The notes: generated from the letters alone by a model not told the origin. Positions 8,832 to 18,225 are shown, counted from the first letter of the stretch. The stretch: DNA of 64,000 bases from BOKV01 sp049289295 (GCA_049289295.1 JBATLL010000075.1:384947-448946); one strand, 5' to 3'. Made by a program: numbers and translations.

Positions 8832-9608
8832 ATGCGCCATTTCGAGAACCTTCGCCTGGAAAAGCATGGTCCGATTGCCACGGTCATGCTTGATCGCCCG
8901 GATCGGCGAAACGCCTTCAATGCAGCCCTGCGCAGGGAGTTGCTTGAGGCGGTCGAGACTGTTGAAAGTGATCCCGATTTCCGCCTAGCCATACTGGGCG
9001 GGGCGGGAGAGGGATTTTGCGCCGGTGCAGATCTCACTGAAGGACTGGCGGACTCGATCACCGAGCAGATCGAGAATGAATACAAGCCCTTCATCATGGG
9101 GGTGGCGCTGAGTTCGCGGATATGGATCGCTGCGGTACAGGGGTCTGCCGCGGGCATTGGCGGTGCCCTTGCCATGGCGTGTGATCTGGTGGTGATGGAG
9201 GAAAGCGCCGAGATCTACCTCGCCTTTGCCGCCATCGGACTTATTCCGGATGGTGGAGCCGGCTGGCAGTTGCTGCAGGCACTTGGCTATCATCGTGCGC
9301 TGGAAACGATCATTGGCGGGGGCAGACTGTCTGCAGCAACATGCCTTGAAGCGGGTCTGGCAAATCGTGTCGTGGCGGACGGCTCCGCAATGGACAGCGC
9401 CATGATTTGGGCGGAAGAGCTTTCCAGGGGAGCGCCGCTGGCGCAGGCAGCGGCCAAGAAGGCCTTGCGGCACATGGGACGCATGCGCCTGCAGGATGCG
9501 ATAACGCTTGAAGCCAAACTGCAACAGGCCCTGACGGAGTCGGAAGATTTCCGCATCGGTGTAAAGGCCTTCTTCTCCAGACAGAAGCCGGAATTCCGGG
9601 GACGCTGA
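8832..9608 (+). CDS. Enoyl-CoA hydratase/isomerase family protein
   Basis: Crotonase-superfamily protein, 258 residues, expected to hydrate or isomerise an enoyl-CoA. Seen: LDRPDRRNAFNA near the N-terminus, the first oxyanion-hole segment GFCAGADLTEG and the second GSAAGIGGALAMACDLVV. Placed 7 bases after the dehydrogenase, it gives two consecutive beta-oxidation steps. Family members also include isomerases and hydrolases, so the exact reaction is open. It converges on the hydrolase gene, 44 bases away. Confidence 0.88.
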   Translation: MRHFENLRLEKHGPIATVMLDRPDRRNAFNAALRRELLEAVETVESDPDFRLAILGGAGEGFCAGADLTEGLADSITEQIENEYKPFIMGVALSSRIWIAAVQGSAAGIGGALAMACDLVVMEESAEIYLAFAAIGLIPDGGAGWQLLQALGYHRALETIIGGGRLSAATCLEAGLANRVVADGSAMDSAMIWAEELSRGAPLAQAAAKKALRHMGRMRLQDAITLEAKLQQALTESEDFRIGVKAFFSRQKPEFRGR

Positions 9609-9652
9609 CTGGCGCTGCTAAAAATCAGCTCAAGATGCGGGTGCTTTGCTCC

Positions 9653-10495
9653 TCATTCGAGAAGCGCGCGTGTCATGGGCGAGTTGGCGTCCGCGAGGCT
9701 GTCGACGATGTTGAAATGATGACGGTCTGGCTCCAGATACTCGACCGTGTCAGCATCCACGCCTTTCCAGATGTTGGCCAGCAAGGCGTTCTGCCGGATG
9801 AATTCCGAACGCTCGCCGGCACCTGCCCAGCAGATGACTTTCGAACCGGCAATCGGCCTGCAAAGCGCCGGGCTTTGGGCTGCGGCTTCCTTCTCGTCAA
9901 GGCCGATGGTCTTGTTCATCGCTACCTTGAGCAGCGGCCTGAGGTCGTGCAGGCCGGAAATGCTCATGGTGCATTCGATCCTGCGGGCCAGTTTCCTGTC
10001 CAGAGGCGTGTCCTCGCAGATCATGCGGGTGACGAGTTGCCCTCCCGCCGAATGGCCGGCAAGGCGTATCGGGCCGTCAATCTGTCCTGCTGCCTCGGTA
10101 ATTGCGGCAGCGATTTCCTCGACAATGCCGCTCACCTGAGCCTGCGGGCAAAGCGTGTATGTAGGCATGGCAACCGTCCAGCCATTGGCGACCGGCCCAG
10201 CAGCCAGATGGGAAAAAATACTGGCGCTCAGCCGCAACCAAAAGCCACCATGGACAAAGACCACGAGCCCACGGCTCTTGCCCGCCGGGTGGAACAGGTC
10301 ATAGACATTGCGCGGGCCTGAACCATAGCGAATATCCGTTTCCATCCGGCCGCCTGCCACGCCGGTCTTGCGGAATTCGGCCGCGACGGTTTCCCAGCGA
10401 CCGGGCCACGAATCGCCCTGTGGTATGTTTGGCGCATTGGCATATGCATCGTCCCAGTCATTGATCGCATGTGGCACCATGCCCGAATCCCCCAA
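9653..10495 (-). CDS. Alpha/beta hydrolase, arylformamidase-like
   Basis: Predicted cytoplasmic serine hydrolase of 280 residues. Seen: the oxyanion-hole motif HGGFW and the nucleophile elbow GHSAGG with Ser149. The N-terminal layout (NDWDDAYAN... followed by YGSGPRNVYDLFHP) resembles the BD-FAE / kynurenine-formamidase-like esterases. No other kynurenine pathway gene is adjacent, so a generic esterase or amidase is equally possible. A second in-frame ATG at 10480 could be the start. It is divergent from the molybdoenzyme operon. Confidence 0.82.
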   Translation of the reverse strand: MGDSGMVPHAINDWDDAYANAPNIPQGDSWPGRWETVAAEFRKTGVAGGRMETDIRYGSGPRNVYDLFHPAGKSRGLVVFVHGGFWLRLSASIFSHLAAGPVANGWTVAMPTYTLCPQAQVSGIVEEIAAAITEAAGQIDGPIRLAGHSAGGQLVTRMICEDTPLDRKLARRIECTMSISGLHDLRPLLKVAMNKTIGLDEKEAAAQSPALCRPIAGSKVICWAGAGERSEFIRQNALLANIWKGVDADTVEYLEPDRHHFNIVDSLADANSPMTRALLE

Positions 10496-10653
10496 ACCGA
10501 TATGTTTCGACGATCATTGACCGGTATGCCCGACAGTGCAACCGGCGAGACACATTGGCAGCTTGAGGCCGTTGGATTATTCACATAGCCTCAAATGCAT
10601 GTGATGCGGGAGTGGGGCACATCCATTACCGCATATGCTTTTTGGAGGGACTC

Positions 10654-13512
10654 ATGCCGGTTGCGGCGCAGAAGCAAGAACGTGATCTGGAAACATCGCC
10701 CAAGGTGGCAGACACGATCAGGAAAACCACCTGTTACATGTGTGCTTGCCGCTGCGGCATCAATGTTCACGTTCGCGACGGCAAGGTTCGTTATATCGAG
10801 GGCAACAGGGACCATCCGGTCAATCGCGGCGTGCTTTGTGCAAAAGGCTCTGCCGGCATCATGCAGCATTATTCGCCAGCGCGCCTTCGCAAGCCCTTGT
10901 TGCGCACGGGCGAGCGCGGTGAAGGCAAGTTCCGCGAGATTGAATGGGACGAGGCGCTGAACCTGGCTGCGGGTTGGCTCGGCGAAGTTCGCAACAAGGA
11001 TCCGCGCAAGCTCGCATTCTTTACCGGCCGGGATCAGAGCCAGTCGTTTACCGGATGGTGGGCGCAGCAATTCGGTACGCCGAACTATGCGGCGCATGGT
11101 GGCTTCTGCTCCGTCAACATGGCGGCAGGCGGCATCTACACATTTGGGGGCGCCTTCTGGGAGTTTGGAGCACCCGACTGGGACAGGACCGAATTGTTCC
11201 TCATATTCGGGGTGGCGGAAGACCATGATTCAAACCCGATCAAGATGGGCCTGTCGAAGCTCAAGAGCAGGGGCGTCAAGATCATCGGCGTCAATCCGGT
11301 GCGCACGGCCTATAATGCCATTGCAGACGAATGGGTAGGCATCACACCGGGAACGGATGGCCTGTTCATCCTGTCGGTGGTGCATGAACTTTTGCGAGCC
11401 GGGAAGATCGATCTCGATTATCTGTTGCGCTACACGAATGCGCCGTGGCTGGTCATTGATGCTCCCGACGACAAGGATCATGGGCTTTTCCTGCGGGACA
11501 AGGACGGAAATCCGCAGGTAATCGACCGCAAGACCGGCAAGGCAGTCTCTGCCAATGCGAAGGGTGCGAAAGCGCATGTGAGCGGCGAGGTCAAGCTCAA
11601 GGGCAAGAACCGCAAGGCAGTTCCCGTGTTCCAGTTGCTGGCGCAGAAGTATCAATCGGAAGACTATTCTCCCGAAAAGACACAGGCGCGCACCGGTGTG
11701 GCGGCTGCGCAAACACGCAGGATCGCTGCAGAAATCGCAACAGCGGCATTCGAGCGTGAGGTGGTGATCGAGCAGCCCTGGACGGACATGAAGGGCGAAA
11801 AGCATGACAGGATGATCGGGCGCCCGGTTTCATTCCACGCCATGCGCGGGATATCGGCTCATTCGAACGGTTTCCAGACCGCCCGCGCCCTGCACCTTCT
11901 GCAGATACTGATCGGGTCGATCGATACGCCTGGCGGCTTCCGCTTCGAGCCGCCATATCCAAGGCCGGTCAAGGCGCAACCCAAGCCGCATGGCAAGGAC
12001 AGCAAGCCGGGCACGCCGCTTTCCGGCCCCCATCTTGGCTATCCAGAGGAACCAGGTCATCTGCTCCTGGAAAAGGACGGCGTGACCCCTGTGCGCATCG
12101 ACAAGGCTTTCAGCTGGGATGCGCCGCTGTCGGCGCATGGGTTGATGCATATGGTCATTTCAAATGCCCATGCGCGGGATCCTTACCCGGTGGACGTCCT
12201 GTTCCTCTACATGGCGAACATGGCCTGGAATTCTTCCATGAACACCAGCAATGTCATGTCGATGCTGTCGGACAAGGATGAGAACGGGGACTATGTCATC
12301 CCGAAGATCATCTATTCGGATGCCTACTCGTCGGAGATGGTTGCCTATTCCGATCTGGTTCTTCCAGACACGACCTATCTGGAACGCCACGATTGCATTT
12401 CGATCCTGGATCGTCCGATCAGCGAGCCCGATTCGCTGTGCGATGCCATTCGCTGGCCGGTGTTCGAGCCGGACCGTGATGTTCGCGGCTTCCAGACAGC
12501 GCTGCTCGATCTGGGTGTTCGTCTCCGCCTGCCAGGCATGACGAATGAGGATGGTACGGCCAAGTTCGCGGATTATGCCGACTATATTGTCAATCATCAA
12601 CGCAAGCCCGGAATAGGCCCATTGGCTGGCTGGCGGGGTACGAAGGGCGAAAAGTCCGGCAAGGGAGAACCCAATCCGGAGCAGCTAGAGCGCTATATCG
12701 AGAATGGCGGCTTCTTCCAGAAACACGTGCCGATGGAAGCACAGTTCTTCAAGCATGCCAACATTGCCTGGCAGGACTTTGCCATCGAGAACGGCTTGCA
12801 GGATGGGCCGGTTGAAAATGTGTTCCAGCTGTATCTGGAGCCGCTGCGAAAGTTCCAGTTGGCAGCAGAAGGCAAGACGGATCCGCAGCCGCCGCAGTCC
12901 CATCGCGAGCGAATAAGGACCTGTTTTGAACCCTTGCCGCACTGGTATCCACCGTTCGAGGGCGCGCAAATCGATGAAGAAGCCTTTCCGCTTCACGCGA
13001 TCACGCAGCGTCCCGCTGCCATGTACCACTCCTGGGGTTCGCAGAATGCGTGGCTACGCCAGATACATGGAACGAACCCGATGTATGTCCCTGCTGAAGT
13101 CTGCGAGGCGGCAGACCTGAAGGAGGGGGACTGGGCCTGGGTCATCTCCTCGCATGGCAGGATCCGGGTGCCTGTAAAACCAATGGCAGCCCTGAACGGC
13201 AAGACGCTGTGGACCTGGAATGCCATCGGCAAGCGAAGCGGAGCCTGGACGCTCAGTCCCGATGCCCCGGAAGCGCGCAAAGGTTTCCTGCTCAATCACA
13301 TCATCCATGAGCTGCTGCCGCCGCGCAAAGACGGCATGCGCTGGGCGAACAGCGATCCCATAACTGGCCAGGCTGCATGGTTTGATCTGCGTGTGCGCAT
13401 CGAAAAGGCCGAAGCGCCTGATGCAGTGAGCCTGCCGCAGTTTCCAACCCAGACCAATGCGGTGGAAGAAGCGCCTCGCGATGTTGCCTATGGCGAGGAG
13501 TGGACCAGATGA
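10654..13512 (+). CDS. soeA: Molybdopterin oxidoreductase, SoeA-like catalytic subunit
   Basis: Catalytic subunit of the DMSO-reductase family, 952 residues, probably the cytoplasmic sulfite dehydrogenase SoeA. Seen: a [4Fe-4S] motif with Cys27, Cys30, Cys34 and Cys62, and a likely molybdenum-ligating Cys152 in HGGFCSVN. There is no twin-arginine signal peptide, consistent with the cytoplasmic SoeABC type and unlike periplasmic formate, polysulfide or thiosulfate enzymes. Length and the following ferredoxin and DmsC-like subunits match SoeABC. ATG at 10654 follows GGAGGGA; an upstream start at 10612 has no such site. Sulfite specificity is inferred. Confidence 0.8.
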   Translation: MPVAAQKQERDLETSPKVADTIRKTTCYMCACRCGINVHVRDGKVRYIEGNRDHPVNRGVLCAKGSAGIMQHYSPARLRKPLLRTGERGEGKFREIEWDEALNLAAGWLGEVRNKDPRKLAFFTGRDQSQSFTGWWAQQFGTPNYAAHGGFCSVNMAAGGIYTFGGAFWEFGAPDWDRTELFLIFGVAEDHDSNPIKMGLSKLKSRGVKIIGVNPVRTAYNAIADEWVGITPGTDGLFILSVVHELLRAGKIDLDYLLRYTNAPWLVIDAPDDKDHGLFLRDKDGNPQVIDRKTGKAVSANAKGAKAHVSGEVKLKGKNRKAVPVFQLLAQKYQSEDYSPEKTQARTGVAAAQTRRIAAEIATAAFEREVVIEQPWTDMKGEKHDRMIGRPVSFHAMRGISAHSNGFQTARALHLLQILIGSIDTPGGFRFEPPYPRPVKAQPKPHGKDSKPGTPLSGPHLGYPEEPGHLLLEKDGVTPVRIDKAFSWDAPLSAHGLMHMVISNAHARDPYPVDVLFLYMANMAWNSSMNTSNVMSMLSDKDENGDYVIPKIIYSDAYSSEMVAYSDLVLPDTTYLERHDCISILDRPISEPDSLCDAIRWPVFEPDRDVRGFQTALLDLGVRLRLPGMTNEDGTAKFADYADYIVNHQRKPGIGPLAGWRGTKGEKSGKGEPNPEQLERYIENGGFFQKHVPMEAQFFKHANIAWQDFAIENGLQDGPVENVFQLYLEPLRKFQLAAEGKTDPQPPQSHRERIRTCFEPLPHWYPPFEGAQIDEEAFPLHAITQRPAAMYHSWGSQNAWLRQIHGTNPMYVPAEVCEAADLKEGDWAWVISSHGRIRVPVKPMAALNGKTLWTWNAIGKRSGAWTLSPDAPEARKGFLLNHIIHELLPPRKDGMRWANSDPITGQAAWFDLRVRIEKAEAPDAVSLPQFPTQTNAVEEAPRDVAYGEEWTR

Positions 13513-14249
13513 CCAGTTTGCCAGCACAGACAAACAAGAAGCTCGGGTTGGTTATCGACCTTGACGTTTGCGTCGGGTGTCATGCCTGCGTCGTCAACTG
13601 CAAGGAATGGAATACGGGCGGTTATGGTGCGCCACTGAGCGACCAGGACGCCTATGGCTCGGCGCCGGAAGGTGCCTGGCTCAATCGTATCCACACCTAC
13701 GAGGTTACGCCTCCAACCGGTCCGGCGCAGCTTGTGCATTTTCCCAAGTCCTGCCTGCATTGCGAAGATGCGCCTTGCGTTACGGTCTGTCCCACCGGCG
13801 CAAGCTACAAGAGAGGCGAGGACGGCATCGTTCTTGTCGAGGAAGACAAGTGTATCGGATGCGGGCTGTGCGCCTGGGCCTGTCCCTATGGTGCGCGTGA
13901 AATGGACCCTCTCGCCAAGGTCATGAAGAAATGCACGCTGTGTGTGGATCGCATCTACAATGAAAACCTCGAGGAGGTTGACCGCGTTCCCGCCTGTGTC
14001 AGAACCTGCCCGGCCAATGCGCGCCACTACGGTGACTTTGCAGACCCAAATTCAGAAGTCTCCATCATGACCGCACAGCGAGGCGGCATCGATCTGATGC
14101 CGGAAGCCGGGACAAGGCCGGTAAACAAGTATCTTCCGCCCAGGCCCAAGCAGGGAACAAGCAATGTTCCGGGCCAGGCCGAGGCACTGGAAACGGCGCC
14201 GGGCGGGTTGCTCGGCTGGATTGATCGCGCACTTGAAAGGCTTGGCTGA
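13509..14249 (+). CDS. soeB: Four-cluster ferredoxin subunit, SoeB-like
   Basis: Electron-transfer subunit of 246 residues that should carry four [4Fe-4S] clusters between the molybdenum subunit and the membrane anchor. Seen: cysteine groups CVGCHACVVNC, CLHCEDAPCVTVC, CIGCGLCAWAC and a final CTLC followed by ACVRTC. The ATG overlaps the soeA stop (ATGA), so the subunits are translationally coupled; an in-frame start at 13500 inside soeA is less likely. No signal peptide. Confidence 0.87.
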   Translation: MTSLPAQTNKKLGLVIDLDVCVGCHACVVNCKEWNTGGYGAPLSDQDAYGSAPEGAWLNRIHTYEVTPPTGPAQLVHFPKSCLHCEDAPCVTVCPTGASYKRGEDGIVLVEEDKCIGCGLCAWACPYGAREMDPLAKVMKKCTLCVDRIYNENLEEVDRVPACVRTCPANARHYGDFADPNSEVSIMTAQRGGIDLMPEAGTRPVNKYLPPRPKQGTSNVPGQAEALETAPGGLLGWIDRALERLG

Positions 14250-14252
14250 ACC

Positions 14253-15185
14253 ATGCATCCAGCAGTATCAGTGATTATCTTCACGGTGCTTTCGGGCGCC
14301 GGATTTGGTCTTGTCGGCCTGATCGGTTTGGGCATGCCGCTGCCGGGCGGTGCATGGCAGGTTTTTTTCATTTGCCTGCTTGCCGGCGGTATCTCGGTTG
14401 CCGGGCTGTTATCTTCCACCTTTCACCTGGGACATCCAGAACGCGCATGGCGCGCCTTCTCGCAATGGCGGACGTCGTGGCTGTCGCGCGAGGGCGTTCT
14501 ATCCGTGGCAACGCTTGGTGCGTTCGCGCTCTACGGACTGATCTGGATGACAAGTGGAGAGCGCGTCGACCTGCTGGGTTATGCCATCGCCGTGCTGTCC
14601 TTGCTCACGGTCTACTCGACGGCGATGATTTACGGGCAATTGAAAACGGTGCCGCAATGGAGCCAGGCAATGACACCGGCTGTCTATCTGCTCTATGCAC
14701 TGGCCAGCGGGTTCCTGATCGGTTCGGCTTTTTCCGATGGTGCTTTGCTATCGTTTGCGTCGAACGGCATGTTGGCGCTCCTCCTGCTCATCGTGGCATG
14801 GATTGCGAAATTCATGTGGTGGCGCAGCGCAAGTGAAGCGTCACTTGAATCGCGCGGTATGACCCGCGAAACGGCGACCGGACTTGGTCGCATAGGCAAG
14901 GTTCGCCTGCTAGAACGACCGCACTCGGGAGAAAACTACCTTACCCGCGAAATGATCCACAAGATCGGGCGCAAGCATGCGCTGGCGCTGCGTCGGATAG
15001 CCATCGCGCTGGGCCTTGTCCTGCCTCTTCTTCTTTGCGCCGGCATGTTGCTGATGGAACTGCCGCAATTGACATTGCTTGTAGCAGCGATTTCGATGAT
15101 CGCAGGCCTGTTTGCCGAGCGGTGGCTGTTTTTCGCTGAGGCAGTCCATTCTGTTTCCCTCTATTATGATGAAGGGCGAATCTGA
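14253..15185 (+). CDS. soeC: DmsC-family membrane anchor, SoeC-like
   Basis: Integral membrane subunit of 310 residues in the DmsC family, expected to anchor SoeAB to the inner face of the cytoplasmic membrane and pass electrons to quinone. Seen: about eight hydrophobic helices and the conserved stretch STFHLGHPERAWRAFSQWRT after the second helix. It starts 3 bases after soeB. Without biochemical data, a related DMSO, thiosulfate or polysulfide enzyme cannot be excluded for the operon. Confidence 0.85.
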   Translation: MHPAVSVIIFTVLSGAGFGLVGLIGLGMPLPGGAWQVFFICLLAGGISVAGLLSSTFHLGHPERAWRAFSQWRTSWLSREGVLSVATLGAFALYGLIWMTSGERVDLLGYAIAVLSLLTVYSTAMIYGQLKTVPQWSQAMTPAVYLLYALASGFLIGSAFSDGALLSFASNGMLALLLLIVAWIAKFMWWRSASEASLESRGMTRETATGLGRIGKVRLLERPHSGENYLTREMIHKIGRKHALALRRIAIALGLVLPLLLCAGMLLMELPQLTLLVAAISMIAGLFAERWLFFAEAVHSVSLYYDEGRI

Positions 15186-15209
15186 TCCGCCTGCCAGCAA
15201 GGAGCTCCC

Positions 15210-15677
15210 ATGTCTGCACGCATAGCCGACCGACTGAAGGAACTTGGAATCCTATTGCCTGAGCCACCGAAGCCGGTGGCCAGCTATGTTGGGTTTGTCA
15301 GGCAGGGTGATCTGGTTTTCATCTCTGGGCAGCTTCCCTTTGAAGCAGGTGTGCTGAAGGGCACCGGCTTGCTTGGCCGTGACATTGGCACAGACGAAGG
15401 GGCAGCGGCTGCGCGCATATGCGCGATCAACGTGCTGGCACAGGTCAAGGCAGTGTGTGACGGGGACATGGAGCGCATCGTGCGCTGCATCAGGCTCGGC
15501 GGCTTTGTTGCATCAATGCCGGACTATACCGACCATCCCAAGGTCATCAACGGTGCCTCCGACCTGATGGCCCAGGTGCTTGGCGAAAAGGGCGTTCATG
15601 CCCGCGCGGCGGTCGGCGTGGCTTGCCTTCCATTGAATGCCTGTGTCGAGGTGGAAGCGGTCTTCGCCATTGCATGA
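15210..15677 (+). CDS. RidA-family (YjgF/YER057c) protein
   Basis: Small 155-residue protein of the RidA family. Canonical members hydrolyse reactive enamines or imines made by PLP enzymes, but many subgroups are uncharacterised. Seen: VRQGDLVFISGQLPFEAG, the internal VCDGDMERIVRCIRLGGFVAS and C-terminal CVEVEAVFAIA. It is longer than E. coli RidA (128 residues) and belongs to the longer subgroup with an N-terminal helix (RIADRLKELGI). A GGAGC site precedes the ATG. The stop overlaps a possible start of the PfkB kinase gene, so the two are probably cotranscribed after soeABC. Confidence 0.87.
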   Translation: MSARIADRLKELGILLPEPPKPVASYVGFVRQGDLVFISGQLPFEAGVLKGTGLLGRDIGTDEGAAAARICAINVLAQVKAVCDGDMERIVRCIRLGGFVASMPDYTDHPKVINGASDLMAQVLGEKGVHARAAVGVACLPLNACVEVEAVFAIA

Positions 15678-16642
15678 GCAGAGTTCGAAAGCTGGAACGG
15701 GCATCGGAATCAGGAATGGCTGATCACGAGACCAGAGTGCTGGTATGCGGCGTCGCGGTGCTCGATTTCGTTTTCAATCTCGACGAGATGCCGCGGACGG
15801 CGGAGAAATTCCGAGCGAATTCAGCAAGCATCGTTGGCGGCGGCGGGGCTGCCAATGGTGCAGTTGGCATTTCACGGCTGGGCGGAAAAGCCCATCTTGC
15901 CTGCAGGATCGGGGATGATGTCCTTGCAGATCTGATCGTCAGGGAACTGTTGGCGGAAGGTGTTGACTGCCAGCTGGTGCGGCGATTTGCGGGCAGGCAA
16001 TCGTCATTTTCCTCCATCTTCATCGATGGCCAGGGTGAGCGACAGATCGTCAATTTTCGGGACATGGACATCAGTTTCGATGCTGATTGGATTGCGGCGG
16101 GTGTGCCTGACGGGCTCAAGGCAGTTCTTGCTGACACGCGCTGGCCGCAAGGTGCCGGAAAGGCCATGGAAATAGCGCGCGAACGCGGCATTCCGGGAGT
16201 GTTGGATGTGGAAGCGCCTGCCAGCGAATCGCTGGAGGCCATTGCGCTCGCCAGCCATGCTGCCTTTTCAGCCCAGGGGCTGAGGGACATGACGGCAGAA
16301 AGCGGGTTGGCCGAAGGTCTTTTGAAGCTGCGCGAACTTCCCGCGATGCGTTCATTTGATGGTTGGGCAGGTGTGACCGATGGCGGCCAGGGCGTCTTCT
16401 ATCTTGAAGGGAATTCGGTTGTTCACGTGCCGGCATTTGCCGTTCATGTGGTTGATACGCTTGGAGCGGGCGATCTGTGGCACGCGGCTTTCGCTCTGAG
16501 GCTCGCAGAAGGTGCGGATGTGAAAGAAGCGATTGTCTTTGCAAACGCGGCGGCTGCGATCAAATGCACGCGCCATGGTGGCAGGCTCGGAATGCCTGAT
16601 CGCGAGGAGACCGAAGCGTTCCTGCGGGCTCGCAATGCATGA
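15674..16642 (+). CDS. PfkB-family sugar kinase
   Basis: Ribokinase/PfkB-family carbohydrate kinase. Seen: the glycine-rich substrate motif SIVGGGGAANGA and the C-terminal signature DTLGAGDLWHAAF with its catalytic aspartate in GAGD. The ATG at 15674 overlaps the RidA stop (ATGA) and gives 322 residues; a second ATG at 15716 (308 residues, starting MADHETRVLVCG) is an equally credible start, and neither has a strong ribosome site. The sugar substrate is unknown. A nearby sulfite-type dehydrogenase invites thought of sulfosugar kinases, but nothing in this sequence proves it. Confidence 0.85.
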   Translation: MSRVRKLERASESGMADHETRVLVCGVAVLDFVFNLDEMPRTAEKFRANSASIVGGGGAANGAVGISRLGGKAHLACRIGDDVLADLIVRELLAEGVDCQLVRRFAGRQSSFSSIFIDGQGERQIVNFRDMDISFDADWIAAGVPDGLKAVLADTRWPQGAGKAMEIARERGIPGVLDVEAPASESLEAIALASHAAFSAQGLRDMTAESGLAEGLLKLRELPAMRSFDGWAGVTDGGQGVFYLEGNSVVHVPAFAVHVVDTLGAGDLWHAAFALRLAEGADVKEAIVFANAAAAIKCTRHGGRLGMPDREETEAFLRARNA

Positions 16643-16647
16643 AAAAG

Positions 16648-16724
16648 TGGTGATCCCGACAGGATTCGAACCTGTGACCTACGGATTAGGAATCCGTCGC
16701 TCTATCCTGCTGAGCTACGGGACC
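16648..16724 (-). tRNA. tRNA-Arg (anticodon CCT)
   Basis: 77 bases including an encoded CCA. On the minus strand the acceptor GGTCCCG pairs with CGGGATC (one G-T pair). The D arm (GCTC/GAGC), anticodon stem ACGGA/TCCGT around loop TTCCTAA, and T arm ACAGG/CCTGT around TTCGAAT are all intact. The anticodon CCT reads AGG codons. It converges on the kinase gene with 5 bases between. Confidence 0.97.
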
Positions 16725-16734
16725 ACGCGAGCAT

Positions 16735-16762
16735 CAATAGCCGAGGAGGCAATTCACGCCAA
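16735..16762 (-). promoter_or_regulatory. Probable promoter of tRNA-Arg
   Basis: Minus-strand -35 TTGGCG (16762-16757), 16-base spacer, -10 CTATTG (16740-16735), ending 10 bases before the mature tRNA 5' end. The pattern fits alphaproteobacterial housekeeping promoters; no experimental support. Confidence 0.5.
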
Positions 16763-16920
16763 CCCCGATTTTGACCTGTTGCACGACGGGCGAATGGAAA
16801 ACCGGGTTGCGCGCGATTGGGTGGTCCTGTAGTCACGCTGGCAACGAAACCCGGTAGCTGCTTGCCTGCGATCATCGAGCAGGTTGAAACATTCCGGGAT
16901 GGTCCAGAACGGAGTTCCAA

Positions 16921-18225
16921 ATGCGCGTTGCAATGATCGGAACCGGCTATGTCGGTCTGGTGTCTGGAGCCTGTTTTGCCGATTTCGGCCACGAAGTCGT
17001 GTGTATCGACAAGGACGAGGCGAAGATTTCGGCGCTCAAGGCAGGACGGATACCGATCTTCGAACCTGGCCTGGATGTTCTCGTTTCGACCAATGTGAAG
17101 GCGGGCAGGCTGTCCTTCACAACCGACCCGGTCGACGCAATCCGCAAGGCGGACGTGGTGTTCATCGCTGTTGGAACGCCAGCACGCCGTGGTGACGGGC
17201 ATGCGGACCTCCAGTATGTGCATGCGGCGGCCGAAGAGCTTGGTAGGCTCATAGAGGACTATACGGTGATCGTGACCAAATCGACCGTCCCGGTTGGCAC
17301 CGGTGACGAGGTTGAGGCGATCATCCGCAGGGTAAATCCCAATGCGAATTTCGATGTGGCGTCGAATCCCGAATTTCTGAGGGAAGGAGCCGCGATCAAC
17401 GATTTCAAGCGACCTGACCGTATCGTCGTCGGCACCAACAGTGACCGGGCGGTCGCGGTGATGCGCGAGCTGTATCGCCCGCTTTACCTCAATGAAACGC
17501 CGATGGTCGTGACCGACCGCCGCACGGCGGAACTGATCAAGTATGCAGCCAATGCGTTCCTCGCGGTAAAGATCGGGTTCATCAACGAAATCTCCGACCT
17601 GTGCGATGCTGTGGGGGCGAATGTGCAACAGGTGGCGCGCGGGATTGGACTTGATAACCGGATTGGCAGCAAGTTTCTCCATGCAGGACCGGGCTATGGC
17701 GGCTCCTGTTTTCCAAAGGACACGCTGGCGCTCACCAAGACAGCCAATGAGAATGGAACACCCGTTACAATTGTCGATGCGGTCATTGAAGCGAACGCCA
17801 ATCGCAAGCATGCGATGATTGACCGTATCGAGAAGGCCGCAGGCGGAAATCTGGCAGGCAAGACGATTGCCGTTCTCGGCCTGACCTTCAAGCCGAACAC
17901 GGATGACATGCGCGATGCGCCAAGTCTGGTGATCATTCCGGGTCTGCAGGCGCGTGGCGCCACGATCAGAGCCTATGATCCGGAAGGAATGGAGGAGGCG
18001 GCCCGTTTCCTTGGTGACATTCATTTTGCCTCAGGTGCATATGAATGCCTCGAAGGCGCGGACTTTGCTGTCATCCTGACGGAATGGGACCAATTTCGCG
18101 CTCTCGATCTTCGCCGCGTCGCTGGCTGCCTGAAAGACCGGACCCTTGTTGACCTGCGCAACATCTACCCGCTCGAGGAAACGCGCGACAAGGGTCTGAC
18201 TTATTATTCGATCGGCAGGCCCTGA
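16921..18225 (+). CDS. ugd: UDP-glucose 6-dehydrogenase
   Basis: Oxidises UDP-glucose to UDP-glucuronate in two NAD-dependent steps, supplying surface polysaccharide synthesis. The 434 residues match the usual family length. Seen: the N-terminal Rossmann motif GTGYVGLVSG, the STVPVGTGD segment, the central KYAANAFLAVKIGFINE helix and the catalytic GYGGSCFPKD with Cys263. It starts with an ATG that follows GGAGTTCCAA. No polysaccharide cluster is adjacent. Confidence 0.95.
   Translation: MRVAMIGTGYVGLVSGACFADFGHEVVCIDKDEAKISALKAGRIPIFEPGLDVLVSTNVKAGRLSFTTDPVDAIRKADVVFIAVGTPARRGDGHADLQYVHAAAEELGRLIEDYTVIVTKSTVPVGTGDEVEAIIRRVNPNANFDVASNPEFLREGAAINDFKRPDRIVVGTNSDRAVAVMRELYRPLYLNETPMVVTDRRTAELIKYAANAFLAVKIGFINEISDLCDAVGANVQQVARGIGLDNRIGSKFLHAGPGYGGSCFPKDTLALTKTANENGTPVTIVDAVIEANANRKHAMIDRIEKAAGGNLAGKTIAVLGLTFKPNTDDMRDAPSLVIIPGLQARGATIRAYDPEGMEEAARFLGDIHFASGAYECLEGADFAVILTEWDQFRALDLRRVAGCLKDRTLVDLRNIYPLEETRDKGLTYYSIGRP

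Noticed and set aside
16702..18024. 440-codon minus-strand ORF opposite ugd
   Set aside because: Runs across the tRNA gene and antisense to ugd; low-quality sequence rich in Arg and His.
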